From: Clostridium muellerianum | Lineage (GTDB): Bacteria; Bacillota; Clostridia; Clostridiales; Clostridiaceae | Length of the DNA: 64,000 nt | NCBI RefSeq assembly: GCF_012926525.1 | Contig: NZ_JABBNI010000067.1 | Location: forward strand, 62,001-126,000 | Direction: 5' to 3' | Shown: positions 1 to 9,654 of the stretch, in pieces | Position numbering within the stretch: the stretch's first letter is position 1 | How the letters are laid out: each line of letters begins with the position of its first letter | Notes under the pieces: model-generated | Databases searched by the model: none | Seen by the model: the letters and a program-made list of their open reading frames with translations, nothing else | Told to the model about the DNA's origin: nothing | Position numbers and translations under genes: made by a program

Positions 1-576
1 TTTGAAAAAGTAATAGAGAATTTTTTAGAATACAAACCTGATGTTGTTCTTATGGATATCAATCTTCCAGTATGTGATGGATTTTATTGGTGTAAAAAGA
101 TAAGACAAATATCTAAAACGCCAATTATATTTGTGTCTTCAAGGGACAGCGATATGGATATAGTAATGGCAATTAATAATGGTGGAGATGATTTTATACA
201 AAAACCTTTTAACTCAGAAGTGTTAATTGCTAAATTGCAAGCTGTTATAAGAAGGGCCTATGAGTATAAAAATGAAGAAACAAAAGTGCTGAAATGTAAT
301 GACTTATTATTAAATTTAGATAACTCAACTCTTATATACAATGGAAATTCCTTAGAGCTTACTAAAAATGAAATGCTGCTTTTAAAAACTCTTATGGAGA
401 ATAAGGGGAAAGGGGTTTCTAGGAGTAAGCTTATGAAAAAGCTTTGGGATGACGATATATATGTTAATGAAAATACTCTTACTGTTAACATTAATAGACT
501 AAGAAATAGGTTGGAGCAGGTTGGAATAAAAGATTTAATATTAACACAAAAAGGCATTGGATATATAATATTGTGA
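1..576 (+). CDS. Response regulator, OmpR family, 5'-truncated by window edge (BceR-like)
   Basis: The frame is open from base 1, so the gene starts before the window. The visible part has the receiver-domain phosphorylation site in LMDINLPVCDG, the switch Thr/Ser region (IIFVSS), the conserved Lys in FIQKPF, and then a winged-helix DNA-binding domain ending KGIGYIIL. It would be phosphorylated by the kinase at 792 and would activate the ABC genes that follow. The order regulator-kinase-ATPase-permease is that of Bce modules, which detect and remove peptide antibiotics such as bacitracin. Family assignment is firm; the inducer is unknown. Confidence 0.93.
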   Translation, partial: FEKVIENFLEYKPDVVLMDINLPVCDGFYWCKKIRQISKTPIIFVSSRDSDMDIVMAINNGGDDFIQKPFNSEVLIAKLQAVIRRAYEYKNEETKVLKCNDLLLNLDNSTLIYNGNSLELTKNEMLLLKTLMENKGKGVSRSKLMKKLWDDDIYVNENTLTVNINRLRNRLEQVGIKDLILTQKGIGYIIL

Positions 577-600
577 TACTAAGCCAGCTATTTAGATAAA

Positions 601-747
601 CAGAGTTCTTGGCATCAGATGGAGGTTAAATGTATAAATGACATTTAACCTCCGTTTGATGCTTAGAAATCGTTATCCAGGGACGTAGCCGCTCTTTACT
701 CTCATTTGGAAAAATGGGAATATTAGAGAGGATAGTCATGGGATAGA
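601..747 (+). repeat. Dispersed structured repeat, copy R1
   Basis: Fills the gap between the response regulator and its kinase. It begins GAGTTCTTGGCATCAGATGG, forms a long hairpin in which GATGGAGGTTAAATG pairs with CATTTAACCTCC and the following TGATGC, and continues TTAGAAATCGTTATCCAGG to a 3' block ending ATGGGATAG. The same order of blocks recurs at 22641-22830 and in part at 19101-19200. It interrupts an otherwise compact operon. It may be a non-autonomous mobile element or a structured RNA; no transposase is present. Confidence 0.65.
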
Positions 748-791
748 AATTCTAGATAGTTGGCTTTTTCTTAAAGGAGAGAAAAGCATAG

Positions 792-1799
792 ATGAAGATG
801 GTGGATTATATTAAGATCAATAAAATATGGCTAATAAGCTACTCAATAATTTTTATAATAATTAATTGTATATTATACAGCAGTACTACTATAAATAGTA
901 GCTTCAAGGATATTATATACATGGACATACTTATTATATTAACAATAGTTATAGCTTTTGTTTATGGTTTTATAATAGAGAGAAAGAAATATAGTAATAT
1001 TCTAAAGCACAATGAGAAATTAGATAATAAAATAAAAGATTTTCATTTAAATGTATTTTCAAATATGTTGGAAAAACAAAAACTGGAACATTTAAAGACG
1101 GAAGAAAGCTTAAAAAATAATATAAATGATTTTGAAGATTACATTACAAAATGGGTTCATGATATTAAAATAAACATCGCTGTTGTTTATCTATTATTAG
1201 AAAACTTGGCTGAACATGAATCAAAAAAGATAATATCTGAAATGAAACAAATGGAGTTTAGTGTAAATCAAGTGTTGTATGTCACAAGGGCAAATAATTA
1301 TAATTTGGACATAAAAAGTGAACAAACAGTTGTAAAGGATGAAATTAGAAAGGCAATAAGGGAAAATGCAGAGTTTTTTATGAATAAAAATATTGAAATA
1401 ACAGTGGAGGTTGAAGAATTTAAAATAATAAGTGATAGAAAATGGATTCAATATATTATTTCTCAAATTATTAATAACAGCAGCAAGTACACTAATGAAA
1501 ATGGACAATTACATATCTTTAGTAAAGAGGACAGCAAAGCTTATTATCTACACATTAAAGATAATGGCATTGGGATTCCTAAAGAAGATATAAATAGAAT
1601 TTTTAATAAAGGTTTTACTGGAAAGAATGGAAGGATTACAACTAAATCTACTGGTATTGGATTATATTATGCAAAAAAGATGTGTAATAATTTAAATATA
1701 GATTTAAAGGTAGAAAGCGAAGAGGGGCAATATGCTGAGTTTATTTTAAGTTTTTATAAGCTGGCAGATTACTTCAATGTTACATCCATGTCACAATAG
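792..1799 (+). CDS. Intramembrane-sensing histidine kinase (BceS-like) with altered H-box
   Basis: A 335-residue kinase with two N-terminal membrane helices (about residues 13-31 and 43-62) joined by a very short loop. This is typical of Bce kinases, which sense through their ABC partner rather than through an external domain. Phosphoacceptor His123 lies in WVHDIKIN. The usual HDxKTP is changed: the Thr at +4 is Ile and the Pro at +5 is Asn. ATP-binding boxes are intact (IINNSSKYT, DNGIGIP, GFTGKNGR and STGIGLYYAKK). Start chosen at ATG 792 behind AAGGAGAG. The +4 residue is important for phosphatase activity in HisKA kinases, so this one may be biased toward the kinase state (inference). Confidence 0.9.
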   Translation: MKMVDYIKINKIWLISYSIIFIIINCILYSSTTINSSFKDIIYMDILIILTIVIAFVYGFIIERKKYSNILKHNEKLDNKIKDFHLNVFSNMLEKQKLEHLKTEESLKNNINDFEDYITKWVHDIKINIAVVYLLLENLAEHESKKIISEMKQMEFSVNQVLYVTRANNYNLDIKSEQTVVKDEIRKAIRENAEFFMNKNIEITVEVEEFKIISDRKWIQYIISQIINNSSKYTNENGQLHIFSKEDSKAYYLHIKDNGIGIPKEDINRIFNKGFTGKNGRITTKSTGIGLYYAKKMCNNLNIDLKVESEEGQYAEFILSFYKLADYFNVTSMSQ

Positions 1800-1873
1800 A
1801 AACTAATTTGTAACCTAAATAGATGGAAGAAGGCTTCAGTACAAATTATACTATAAATATGAGGTGATAACAG

Positions 1874-2638
1874 ATGAAAAAAATTATAGAGGTATCAGGG
1901 TTAACTAAGAATTATGGAAGATTAACCAATAAACATAAGGTATTAAAAGAAATAGATATAGAAATTAATGAAGGAGAATTTATTAGTATAATGGGACCCT
2001 CAGGATCGGGAAAGACTACTTTTTTAAATATTATGTCTACCATAGATAAGGGAACTTCGGGAAAAGTTATAATTGATGGTAGGGATATAAACAATTTAAA
2101 AGAAGAGGAATTAGCTGAATTTAGAAGAGATATAATTGGTTTTGTTTTTCAAGATTTTAATTTGTTAGATAGTATGACAATAAGAGATAATATAGCACTG
2201 CCACTTACACTAAATAACGAAAGGTTAGAGATAATACTAGAAAGAACTGATAAACTTACAAAGCTTTTAGGTATAGAAAAACATTTAGATAAATATCCTT
2301 ATGAGCTTTCAGGAGGGCAAAAGCAGAGGGCAGCAATTTGCAGAGCATTAATTACATCTCCAAAGGTGGTTTTTGCAGATGAGCCAACGGGAGCTTTAGA
2401 TTCTAAAGCATCTGTAGAGGTTCTTGAGTGCTTTGCAAATATAAATAAAATTTATAATACTACAATTATAATGGTAACTCATGATGCTAGAGCTGCAAGT
2501 TATGCAGATAGAGTAGTGTTTTTGAAGGATGGGAGCATAAGTGGTGAGTTACAAAGTAGTGGGAAAAGAAGTGATATGTTTAGAAGAATTCTTAATATGA
2601 CAGCAATAATGGGAGGGGAAAGTGATGAACTGCTTTAA
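1874..2638 (+). CDS. Peptide-antibiotic ABC transporter, ATP-binding protein (BceA-like)
   Basis: 254 residues. Walker A GPSGSGKTT, Q-loop FVFQDFNLL, ABC signature LSGGQKQRAAICRAL, Walker B VVFADEPTGALD and the switch His in MVTHD are all intact. It belongs to the MacB/LolD-like group that powers FtsX-type permeases. The RBS is GAGGTGATAAC before ATG. Its end overlaps the permease start, which indicates translational coupling. It drives removal of membrane-active peptides or bacitracin-like drugs from their lipid target; the substrate is not readable from sequence. Confidence 0.94.
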   Translation: MKKIIEVSGLTKNYGRLTNKHKVLKEIDIEINEGEFISIMGPSGSGKTTFLNIMSTIDKGTSGKVIIDGRDINNLKEEELAEFRRDIIGFVFQDFNLLDSMTIRDNIALPLTLNNERLEIILERTDKLTKLLGIEKHLDKYPYELSGGQKQRAAICRALITSPKVVFADEPTGALDSKASVEVLECFANINKIYNTTIIMVTHDARAASYADRVVFLKDGSISGELQSSGKRSDMFRRILNMTAIMGGESDELL

Positions 2639-4532
2639 ACTTTCCTATAAACTTTTTAAAGATAATATAAAGATATACAAGCTTTATTTGCTTATTACTA
2701 TCATATCAGTTGCAGCTTTTTATAACTTTTTAGCAATAAAAAATAATGAGGCATTTATGTCAATAAGTGAAAGATTTCAGGCAGCAAGCACAGCCAGTAT
2801 TTCCTGTGGATTTATTTTAGTATGTACAGTAATATATTTTATATTTAATGCAGACAAGTTTTTTATGTTAAATAGGCAGAAAGAAACTGCATTGTATATG
2901 TCAATGGGAATTACTCAATCAAAAATCAGTAAAGTATTTGCTATAGAAAGCTTGTTTATTGGAGGCTTATCGATATCCAGCGGTCTTGCATTTGGAATAA
3001 TATTATCTAAATTATTTTTTATGCTTTTAACAAAATCAATTCATTTAAATGTAGAAATACCATTGGAAATATCATTAAATTCTATCTTTACAGTAATCTT
3101 AGTATTTTCCTGTATTTTTGGCGCAGTAGCTTATAAAAAATATAGAATAATTAAAAAAAGTAAGCTAATAGATATGATCAATGCTGTAAAGGTAAAAGAG
3201 GAGATCCCAAAATTAAGATATTTTAAAGGGATTTTAGGGGTAATATTAATTTTAGCTGGATATGTAGCTGCCATAATGATTAAAAAATGGGAGATAGATT
3301 TAATGCTTTCCTCTATGGCAGCTTTGTTATGTGTTTCAGTTGGAACTTACTTTTTATTTGGAAGTTTTATGTCTGTTGTTTTTGACAAGGTAATCAAAAA
3401 TAAAAAATTAGTATATAAAAATGCTAGATTAATAAGTATTTCTAATGTGTATTTTAGACTTAAGGATAATTATAGAAATCTGGCAATGACAGCAATTTTA
3501 TGTGCAGCAGCAATAACAGCCTTTGGGTTAAGTCTATCCTTCAAGGAAGTTGCACAAAGAGAGGCTATAAAGGAAGCACCATACAATTTTTGTTATGAAA
3601 CTTATGATGAAAAGTCAAAGAAGAAAGCAGCAGAAATAGTTAAAGGAGCTAAAATAAATGAAAATAAGTTTATTTTAGGAAAAGTTACTTATAAAAATTA
3701 TCCTAAAAAAATAGATTACAATCATGAAGCCATAATAATAAACTGTTCAACCTTAAAAAAGAACTTAGAATTTTTAAATTATAAAGTAAAAGATAATATT
3801 GAACCTTATGGAAAAGAAGCTATTTTTATATCAAGTGCAACAACTTTAGCATCTCCCTTTAACCTTGTAAAAAAAGAAGTAGAAATAAATAATAAGGATT
3901 ATTTTATAAAAGTGCAAAAGGATATTCCTTTTATTGGAATTGTAGATCGATTAGCATATAAAAATATATATGTATTAGAAGATAGTGAATATGAAAAGAT
4001 AAAGGAAGGTTTTAAGGAGAGAACATTAAATTGTGTTCAAATAAGTAAGGAGAATAATTCAAATCAATTAATATTTAATATAAGACAAGCATTGTCTCAA
4101 GGAAAGATATATCCTAATACTAATGAGCATACATGGGATTATTATGCAATGGAAATATTTCATTTTCTTGGAGCGGTAATGTCTATAATATTTATACTGT
4201 CAACCTTTAGTGCAATATATTTTAAAATATTAAAGGATGCATTTATGGATAGGGAGCAGTACATAACTTTGAAGAAAATAGGTATGAGTAAAAAGAATGT
4301 AAAGAAATCTGTGTATGTGCAGATGGCAATATCCTTTGTTTTGCCAGGAAGTATAGCCATATTACACAGCATAGTTGCCATGAAGATGTTAGAACAAATA
4401 ATGAATTTTTCTTTTAATCTTCAATTAATTATTTCTTTAGGGATATATTTTGGAGCAATGATTTTATTCTACATTTTCATAAGTAACAGTTATGTAAATA
4501 TGGTATATGAGGAAGGTGAAAATAATGTTTAG
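2625..4532 (+). CDS. BceB-like FtsX-family permease
   Basis: 635 residues, the usual size for BceB (about 650). The protein starts with an N-terminal helix, then a three-helix FtsX block (about 55-175), further helices, a large extracytoplasmic domain of about 200 residues (roughly 310-500), and a final three-helix FtsX block. That is the 10-helix Bce topology in which the external domain binds the drug complex. ATG 2625 was preferred over the adjacent GTG 2622 because GGGAGGGG lies 5 bases upstream. The gene overlaps the ATPase by 14 bases and the next gene by 8 bases. Confidence 0.92.
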   Translation: MNCFKLSYKLFKDNIKIYKLYLLITIISVAAFYNFLAIKNNEAFMSISERFQAASTASISCGFILVCTVIYFIFNADKFFMLNRQKETALYMSMGITQSKISKVFAIESLFIGGLSISSGLAFGIILSKLFFMLLTKSIHLNVEIPLEISLNSIFTVILVFSCIFGAVAYKKYRIIKKSKLIDMINAVKVKEEIPKLRYFKGILGVILILAGYVAAIMIKKWEIDLMLSSMAALLCVSVGTYFLFGSFMSVVFDKVIKNKKLVYKNARLISISNVYFRLKDNYRNLAMTAILCAAAITAFGLSLSFKEVAQREAIKEAPYNFCYETYDEKSKKKAAEIVKGAKINENKFILGKVTYKNYPKKIDYNHEAIIINCSTLKKNLEFLNYKVKDNIEPYGKEAIFISSATTLASPFNLVKKEVEINNKDYFIKVQKDIPFIGIVDRLAYKNIYVLEDSEYEKIKEGFKERTLNCVQISKENNSNQLIFNIRQALSQGKIYPNTNEHTWDYYAMEIFHFLGAVMSIIFILSTFSAIYFKILKDAFMDREQYITLKKIGMSKKNVKKSVYVQMAISFVLPGSIAILHSIVAMKMLEQIMNFSFNLQLIISLGIYFGAMILFYIFISNSYVNMVYEEGENNV

Positions 4533-5496
4533 GAAAATAAGAAAGATATTAAGAGGAGTTCTTGCTGTCCTATTAACATTGTTAATAGTTATGTGCATAG
4601 TAGGTCAGGTGCGAAAGTATACAGAAAAGGGTGATGTTAAACCTTTAGGCACAGTGGTTGCGGTTAATGGTAAAAGGATGCATGTATATTCTGAGGGACA
4701 GGGAAAGAAAACCATTGTTTTAATGCCTGGTTTAGGAAGTACTGCGCCTTCAATTGATTTTAAGCCTTTAATTAATGAATTAAAAAAAGATTTTAAAGTA
4801 GTTGTTGTGGAGCCTTTTGGTTATGGTTTTAGCGATGAAACTTCCAAAGAAAGAAGTGCAGAAAATATTGCTTTTGAAACTAGGACGGCCTTGAAGAAAG
4901 CAAACATTGAGGGACCATACATACTTATGCCTCACTCTATATCAGGAATATATGCTGAGTATTATGCAGCAGCTTATCCAAAAGAAGTGGAAGCAATAGT
5001 TATGTTAGATACAACATTAGTTAAAGCAAGCTTGGAAGAATCAAATAAAGTTGATTTATCTGTTGGAAAAAAGCAATTTATTTTAACAGCTGTAGAAAAC
5101 TTTTTAGGTATTGATAGGCTATACTACAAAAGCATTTATAAAGATGAAAAATGTTTTTCTGAAAGTGATAAAAAGGATTTAGTTAAAATGGGGGTTCAAA
5201 ATCCCTTTAACAAAACTATGGAGAATGAATTTAGTATGGTATTAAAGAATTGTGAAGCTGTGAATAAAACTAAAATGCCAAAGGATTTGCCAATACTTAA
5301 GTTTATTTCAATTAAGTCTATGAAGGATATAAATAATGATAAATATAAGAATATAATAAATAAAAATATAGATGAGTTTAAGGAGTATTCTAATTTTAGT
5401 TATTGTGCTTTAGAAGGAGGACATTACATTTACTATACAAAATCAAAGGATATTGGGAAAAAAACTAGAGAGTTTTTAAGTAAACATTCCAATTAA
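4525..5496 (+). CDS. Membrane-anchored alpha/beta hydrolase
   Basis: 323 residues starting at ATG 4525 behind GAGGAAGGTG. One N-terminal membrane helix (about residues 10-29) is followed by an alpha/beta-hydrolase fold: oxyanion region LMPGLGS, nucleophile elbow MPHSISGIYAEYY (Ser in HSISG rather than the commoner GxSxG), and a C-terminal His in GGHYIYY. The start overlaps the permease stop by 8 bases, so it is translated as part of the resistance operon. It could modify the antibiotic or envelope lipids, but the substrate is unknown. Hydrolase class is confident; role is inference. Confidence 0.82.
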   Translation: MFRKIRKILRGVLAVLLTLLIVMCIVGQVRKYTEKGDVKPLGTVVAVNGKRMHVYSEGQGKKTIVLMPGLGSTAPSIDFKPLINELKKDFKVVVVEPFGYGFSDETSKERSAENIAFETRTALKKANIEGPYILMPHSISGIYAEYYAAAYPKEVEAIVMLDTTLVKASLEESNKVDLSVGKKQFILTAVENFLGIDRLYYKSIYKDEKCFSESDKKDLVKMGVQNPFNKTMENEFSMVLKNCEAVNKTKMPKDLPILKFISIKSMKDINNDKYKNIINKNIDEFKEYSNFSYCALEGGHYIYYTKSKDIGKKTREFLSKHSN

Positions 5497-5538
5497 ATGA
5501 TGTTGCTTTTAGTTGGAGGAGTGGATTTTTAGAAAGCT

Positions 5539-5660
5539 AAACCAAGTTTTTGCAACGCCTCAAAAGGGTTGTTAACAATTTATTAATAACACCTTGGGGA
5601 AGTCGTGAAGCTTAGATTGAACTTGCTAATATGATGAGTATGTTTGTGAAATAAATAATT
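5539..5660 (+). repeat. Structured intergenic element, copy A
   Basis: CCAAG near 5541 pairs with CTTGG at 5593, enclosing an inner hairpin (CAACgCCTcaaaAGGgTTG). The block from CCTTGGGGA to CTAATA (5592-5631) matches 10695-10734 at 31 of 40 positions, and in the second copy the closing stem and an inner hairpin are also kept although the bases differ. Conserved shape with changing sequence suggests a functional RNA or a palindromic mobile repeat. It matches no riboswitch class that I recognise. Confidence 0.5.
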
Positions 5661-5717
5661 CATAAAGTTAAAAATAGTGAAATAATTATTGCTATATAAA
5701 AACATTAAAAAAAAGTG

Positions 5718-5747
5718 TTGACAAAAAACTAGAATACGTAATATAAT
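5718..5747 (+). promoter_or_regulatory. Sigma-A promoter of argGH
   Basis: TTGACA at 5718-5723 and TATAAT at 5742-5747 with an 18-base spacer, just upstream of the first T-box. Both hexamers match the consensus. Confidence 0.85.
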
Positions 5748-5762
5748 GATTTACAAGTTACA

Positions 5763-6027
5763 AAGTAAATTCGCTGAAGAGAAAAGTACTTTTTAATAAG
5801 TCTCAATTTTGATGTTTAAGCGAGCAGGGTTGGTGGAAGCCTGTGAGAAAGTTAAAAAGGAAGAGAGTCTTGGAGAAGTTTGTGAAAAAGATATAATGTT
5901 GTAATTATTGTATCATAAGCAAAACGTTAACTGCGTTAAAGTTTTGAGTGGACTTGGCATAATGCCTTGTCAATCAGAGTGGTACCACGGATATATTCCC
6001 GTCTCTATATTAGAGACGGGATTTTTA
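5763..6027 (+). ncRNA. T-box leader 1 of argGH (arginine-responsive candidate)
   Basis: The stem I distal region has AGCGAGCAGGG and GGTGGAAGCC, and the AGTA motif of the specifier loop lies opposite GGAAGAGAG. The triplet AGA (Arg) at 5862-5864 is the likely specifier. The T-box sequence GAGTGGTACCACGG is at 5977-5990, followed by a terminator stem CCCGTCTCTA/TAGAGACGGG and T run at 5998-6027. Uncharged tRNA-Arg would stabilise the antiterminator and allow transcription. The class is certain; the specifier is my reading and fits the downstream arginine genes. Confidence 0.92.
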
Positions 6028-6050
6028 TAATTAAATAGGTAAGATACATA

Positions 6051-6309
6051 AAGTAAATTCACTGAAAAGAAGAGTACTTTTTAATAGGCCTCAATATTCA
6101 TATTTAAGCGAGCAGGGTAGGTGGAAGCCTGTGAGGGAGTTAAAAAGGAAGAGAGTCTTGGAGAAGTTTGCGAAAAAGATATAATTACTATATCAGAAGC
6201 AAGACGTTAACTGCGTTAAAGTTTTGAGTGGACTTGGCATAATGCCCTGTCAACAAGAGTGGTACCGCGGATATAATCCCGTCTCTATATATTAGAGACG
6301 GGTTTTTTG
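6051..6309 (+). ncRNA. T-box leader 2 of argGH, in tandem
   Basis: A near-copy of the upstream T-box. It keeps the AGA triplet (6150-6152), T-box GAGTGGTACCGCGG at 6257-6270 and a terminator at 6278-6309 with the same CCCGTCTCTA stem. Two independent antitermination decisions in series should make the operon respond more tightly to arginine starvation. The short distance (23 bases) and high similarity point to local duplication. Confidence 0.92.
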
Positions 6310-6509
6310 TAATTAAAATAAGGTATTTGGGTTACAAAAAAATATTTAAATAAAAGAATGTGTCTATAGTATTAAATGTTATAGAAGATTTTATGGAAAT
6401 ACCACTATAGTTACTGATGTAAAATATTGTATTTAATTGTAAAATTTAACTTTAGCTCTAGTAGTAAATTTGTATAAATTAAAAGTAAGAAATTAGGAGG
6501 AAATTAATT

Positions 6510-7715
6510 ATGAAAAATAAAGTAGTATTAGCATATTCTGGAGGACTAGACACATCGATAATAATTCCATGGCTTAAGGAAAACTATGATTTGGATGTTA
6601 TTGCAGCATGCATAAACGTTGGTCAGGGTGATGATATGAAGGAAGTTGAAGCAAAGGCTATAAGAACTGGAGCTTCAAAGGTATATATTGTAGATGCAAT
6701 AGAAGAATTTGTAACTGATTATTTATTTAAGGGTATAAAAGCAGGAGCTTTATATGAAGAAAAATATATGCTTGGAACTTCTTTTGCAAGACCTTTAATG
6801 GCAAAAAAATTAGTCGAAATAGCACATGCTGAAGAAGCAAAATATATAGCACACGGATGTACAGGAAAAGGAAATGATCAGGTTCGTTTTGAAATTGGTA
6901 TAGCAGCTTTTGATCCTACAATAAAAGTAATAGCACCATGGAGAATATGGGATATAAAATCAAGAGAAGATGCAATAGATTATGCTAATTCTAAAGATGT
7001 AGAAGTGCCAGTAACTAAGGAAAAAATATATTCAAGAGACAAAAACCTATGGCATTTAAGTCATGAAGGTGGAGAATTAGAAGATCCTAAAAATGAGCAT
7101 AATCAAGAAATGTATCTTATGACAATTCCACCAGAAAAGGCAAAAGATGAAGTTACTTATATAGAATTATATTTTGAACAGGGAATAGCTAAGAAATTAA
7201 ATGGAAAAGATGTAGCTCCAGTTGAATTATTAGAAACATTAAACAAAATAGGTGGGGAAAATGGAATAGGAATAGTTGATATAGTAGAGAATCGATTAGT
7301 AGGAATGAAATCAAGAGGAATATACGAAACTCCAGGCGGAACAATTCTTTATTCAGCACATAAAGAACTTGAAAGACTAACTCTTGATAAAAATACATTC
7401 CATTACAAGCAACTAGTTTCACAAAAGTATGGTGAATTAGTATATGATGGATTATGGTTTACTCCTTTAAAACAGGCTTTAGATGCTTTTGTAGATGTAA
7501 CACAGAAAAATGTAACTGGCTTAGTGAAATTAAAGTTATATAAAGGCAATATGATGGTAGCAGGGGTAGATGCACCATATGCACTTTATGATGAAAGTAT
7601 ATCTTCCTTTGGTGCAAGTGAATTATATAGTCATAAGGATGCAGAAGGTTTTATAAACTTATTTGGACTTCCAAGCAAAATACAATCTATGACTAACAAG
7701 AAGAAGGAAAATTAA
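6510..7715 (+). CDS. argG: Argininosuccinate synthase
   Basis: 401 residues, the normal length. It joins citrulline and aspartate with ATP to give argininosuccinate, the penultimate step of arginine synthesis. The N-terminal PP-loop [15 protein letters not shown] binds [35 protein letters not shown] and the catalytic-domain segment SREDAIDYA are typical. AGGAGG lies at 6495-6500 before the ATG. It is followed by argH after two bases; both are controlled by the tandem T-boxes. Confidence 0.97.
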   Translation: MKNKVVLAYSGGLDTSIIIPWLKENYDLDVIAACINVGQGDDMKEVEAKAIRTGASKVYIVDAIEEFVTDYLFKGIKAGALYEEKYMLGTSFARPLMAKKLVEIAHAEEAKYIAHGCTGKGNDQVRFEIGIAAFDPTIKVIAPWRIWDIKSREDAIDYANSKDVEVPVTKEKIYSRDKNLWHLSHEGGELEDPKNEHNQEMYLMTIPPEKAKDEVTYIELYFEQGIAKKLNGKDVAPVELLETLNKIGGENGIGIVDIVENRLVGMKSRGIYETPGGTILYSAHKELERLTLDKNTFHYKQLVSQKYGELVYDGLWFTPLKQALDAFVDVTQKNVTGLVKLKLYKGNMMVAGVDAPYALYDESISSFGASELYSHKDAEGFINLFGLPSKIQSMTNKKKEN

Positions 7716-7717
7716 TT

Positions 7718-9034
7718 ATGAAGCTTTGGGGTGGAAGATTTAAAAAAGCTGAAAATAAACTAATGGAAGACTTTAATAGTTCACTAAGTTTTGATAGAAC
7801 ACTTTATTATGAAGATATTCAAGGAAGTAAAGCACATGTTAAAATGCTCACTAAGTGTGGCATTTTAACAGAGGAAGAATGTGAAAGCATAAAAAAAGGA
7901 TTAGATTCCATACTTTCAGATATAGAAAATGATGTACTTCAAATAGAAGGCGATTATGAAGATATTCACAGTTTTGTAGAGACAAATTTAATAGAAAGAA
8001 TAGGTCAAGTGGGCAAAAAGCTTCATACTTCAAGAAGCAGAAATGATCAAGTGGCTGTGGATTTAAGACTTTATGCAAAGAAAAAGGCTTTTGAGGTTAT
8101 AGAAAACATAGATGCTCTTAGGATTGTAATAGTAAAGCTTGGAGAAGAAAATGTTTGCTTAATGCCAGGTTATACACATCTTCAAAGAGCCCAGGTAATA
8201 ACCTTTAAACATCATATTATGGCTTACTATAACATGTTATCTAGAGATAAAAAGAGGGTTCAAAATGCTATAGAAATTATGGATGAAAGTCCTCTTGGAT
8301 GCTGTGCTTTAGCTGGAACTACATATAATATAGATAGAAGCTTTACAGCTAAAGAACTAGGTTTTAAAAAGCCAGTGGATAATTTCTTAGATGGAGTAAG
8401 TGATAGGGACTATGTTATAGAACTTTTATCCTGTTTTTCTATAATGATGATGCACTTAAGTCGTTTAAGTGAAGAACTAATTTTATGGAGTAGCAAAGAG
8501 TTTGACTTTATTTTGATAGATGATGAGTTTTCAACAGGAAGCAGTATAATGCCTCAAAAGAAAAACCCAGATGCTGCAGAACTTATAAGAGGTAAAACAG
8601 GAAGAGTTTACGGATCGCTTATGGCACTGCTTACCACTATGAAGGGTATTCCTCTTGCTTATAATAAGGATATGCAAGAAGATAAAGAACAGTTTTTTAA
8701 CTCTTTAGATACAGTATTAAGTTGTTTGAAAATAATGAGTGGAATGCTCTCCTCATTAAAAATTAAAAAAGAAAATACTCTAAAGGCAGTAAAAAAAGGC
8801 TTTTTAAATGCTACAGAAGCAGCAGATTATCTTGTAAACAAGGGTATGGCTTTTAGAGATGCTCATAAAATAATAGGAGAAATAGTACTTTACTGCGAGG
8901 AAAAAGATAAACCTATAGAAGATATTTCTTTGGAAGAATTAAAAACTTTTACGGAGATATTTGAAAAAGATGTTTATGAGTTTATAGATTATGAAAATAC
9001 TTTAAGTAGGGGAATAAAAAAAGAATTGAAATAA
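7718..9034 (+). CDS. argH: Argininosuccinate lyase
   Basis: 438 residues. It cleaves argininosuccinate into arginine and fumarate. Family marks are MKLWGGRF at the N-terminus, HTSRSRNDQVA, PGYTHLQRAQ and the fumarase-superfamily loop GSSIMPQKKNPDAAEL that carries the catalytic Ser. It begins two bases after argG, so the pair is translationally linked. No other arginine genes are in the window. A strong terminator follows at 9104. Confidence 0.97.
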   Translation: MKLWGGRFKKAENKLMEDFNSSLSFDRTLYYEDIQGSKAHVKMLTKCGILTEEECESIKKGLDSILSDIENDVLQIEGDYEDIHSFVETNLIERIGQVGKKLHTSRSRNDQVAVDLRLYAKKKAFEVIENIDALRIVIVKLGEENVCLMPGYTHLQRAQVITFKHHIMAYYNMLSRDKKRVQNAIEIMDESPLGCCALAGTTYNIDRSFTAKELGFKKPVDNFLDGVSDRDYVIELLSCFSIMMMHLSRLSEELILWSSKEFDFILIDDEFSTGSSIMPQKKNPDAAELIRGKTGRVYGSLMALLTTMKGIPLAYNKDMQEDKEQFFNSLDTVLSCLKIMSGMLSSLKIKKENTLKAVKKGFLNATEAADYLVNKGMAFRDAHKIIGEIVLYCEEKDKPIEDISLEELKTFTEIFEKDVYEFIDYENTLSRGIKKELK

Positions 9035-9103
9035 TTAATTTTGTGGATTTCACCTACCATGATTCGTATCCACCAAATAAGAACTATAATATTGATACAA
9101 TAG

Positions 9104-9127
9104 AAAGCTCTTGATCTCAAGAGCTTT
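9104..9127 (+). terminator. Terminator of argGH
   Basis: AAAGCTCTTGA/TCAAGAGCTTT stem with a T-rich tail, 70 bases after argH. Confidence 0.8.
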
Positions 9128-9200
9128 TGTTGTTTTTGGAAAGAGAGATTTTTCAGGAGCAACCACAAATTTAAATATAAGCTTATTACAAAAATTTTAA

Positions 9201-9248
9201 TATAAAAAACATATATCTGCTTTAAAGTATTGATATATGTTTTTTATA
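9201..9248. terminator. A/T-rich palindrome, possible bidirectional terminator
   Basis: TATAAAAAACATATATC at 9201-9217 is perfectly complementary to GATATATGTTTTTTATA at 9232-9248. It lies between argH and the convergent small membrane gene and could end transcription from either side. The rest of 9128-9387 is A/T-rich with no gene visible. Confidence 0.5.
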
Positions 9249-9387
9249 TTTTGCTTTGACTTTTGAAAACCTTATTCTTTCAAAGAACAGTATTGATTTA
9301 ATAGTAGAAAGTTTTATTGATGCTTTACATTATTAGGTTAATAATTAAGTTAGTATTTTTGTACTGTGAAAATTGAGCAATAAATTT

Positions 9388-9654
9388 TTATCGTTTAAAC
9401 CTATTTGATTTTAAAAATGCAGATGTTGCCTGTAATACCCCCCATAGACATAGTAATTTAATAGTTAAATTATATAAACTATATATTGGTGAGGTGCGCA
9501 TTAATATTATGATAATTAGTACTAATAATAAATTTACGGCTAAAATAATGTAAGTTGTCTTATATTGCTTTTTTATTATAACTTTATATGAATCGCAAAT
9601 ATTGAAAATTATAATAAAAAAGCAAGAAATATTTAATATCAGTAATTCATTCAT
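9388..9654 (-). CDS. Small hydrophobic membrane protein
   Basis: 88 residues with three probable membrane helices (about 3-18, 35-52 and 60-80) and a basic C-terminus (KSNRFKR). A good Shine-Dalgarno (TGGAGGAA) lies 9 bases upstream of the ATG on the minus strand, which supports real expression. I do not recognise the family. It stands alone between argH and the damaged Rpn gene, so context gives no function. Confidence 0.6.
   Translation of the reverse strand: MNELLILNISCFFIIIFNICDSYKVIIKKQYKTTYIILAVNLLLVLIIIILMRTSPIYSLYNLTIKLLCLWGVLQATSAFLKSNRFKR

Noticed and set aside
601-760. Group I intron or IStron, suggested by GATAGTC near 732 and the complex folding
   Set aside because: The ordered P, Q, R, S core elements are not found, and the other copies lack the GATAGTC word.
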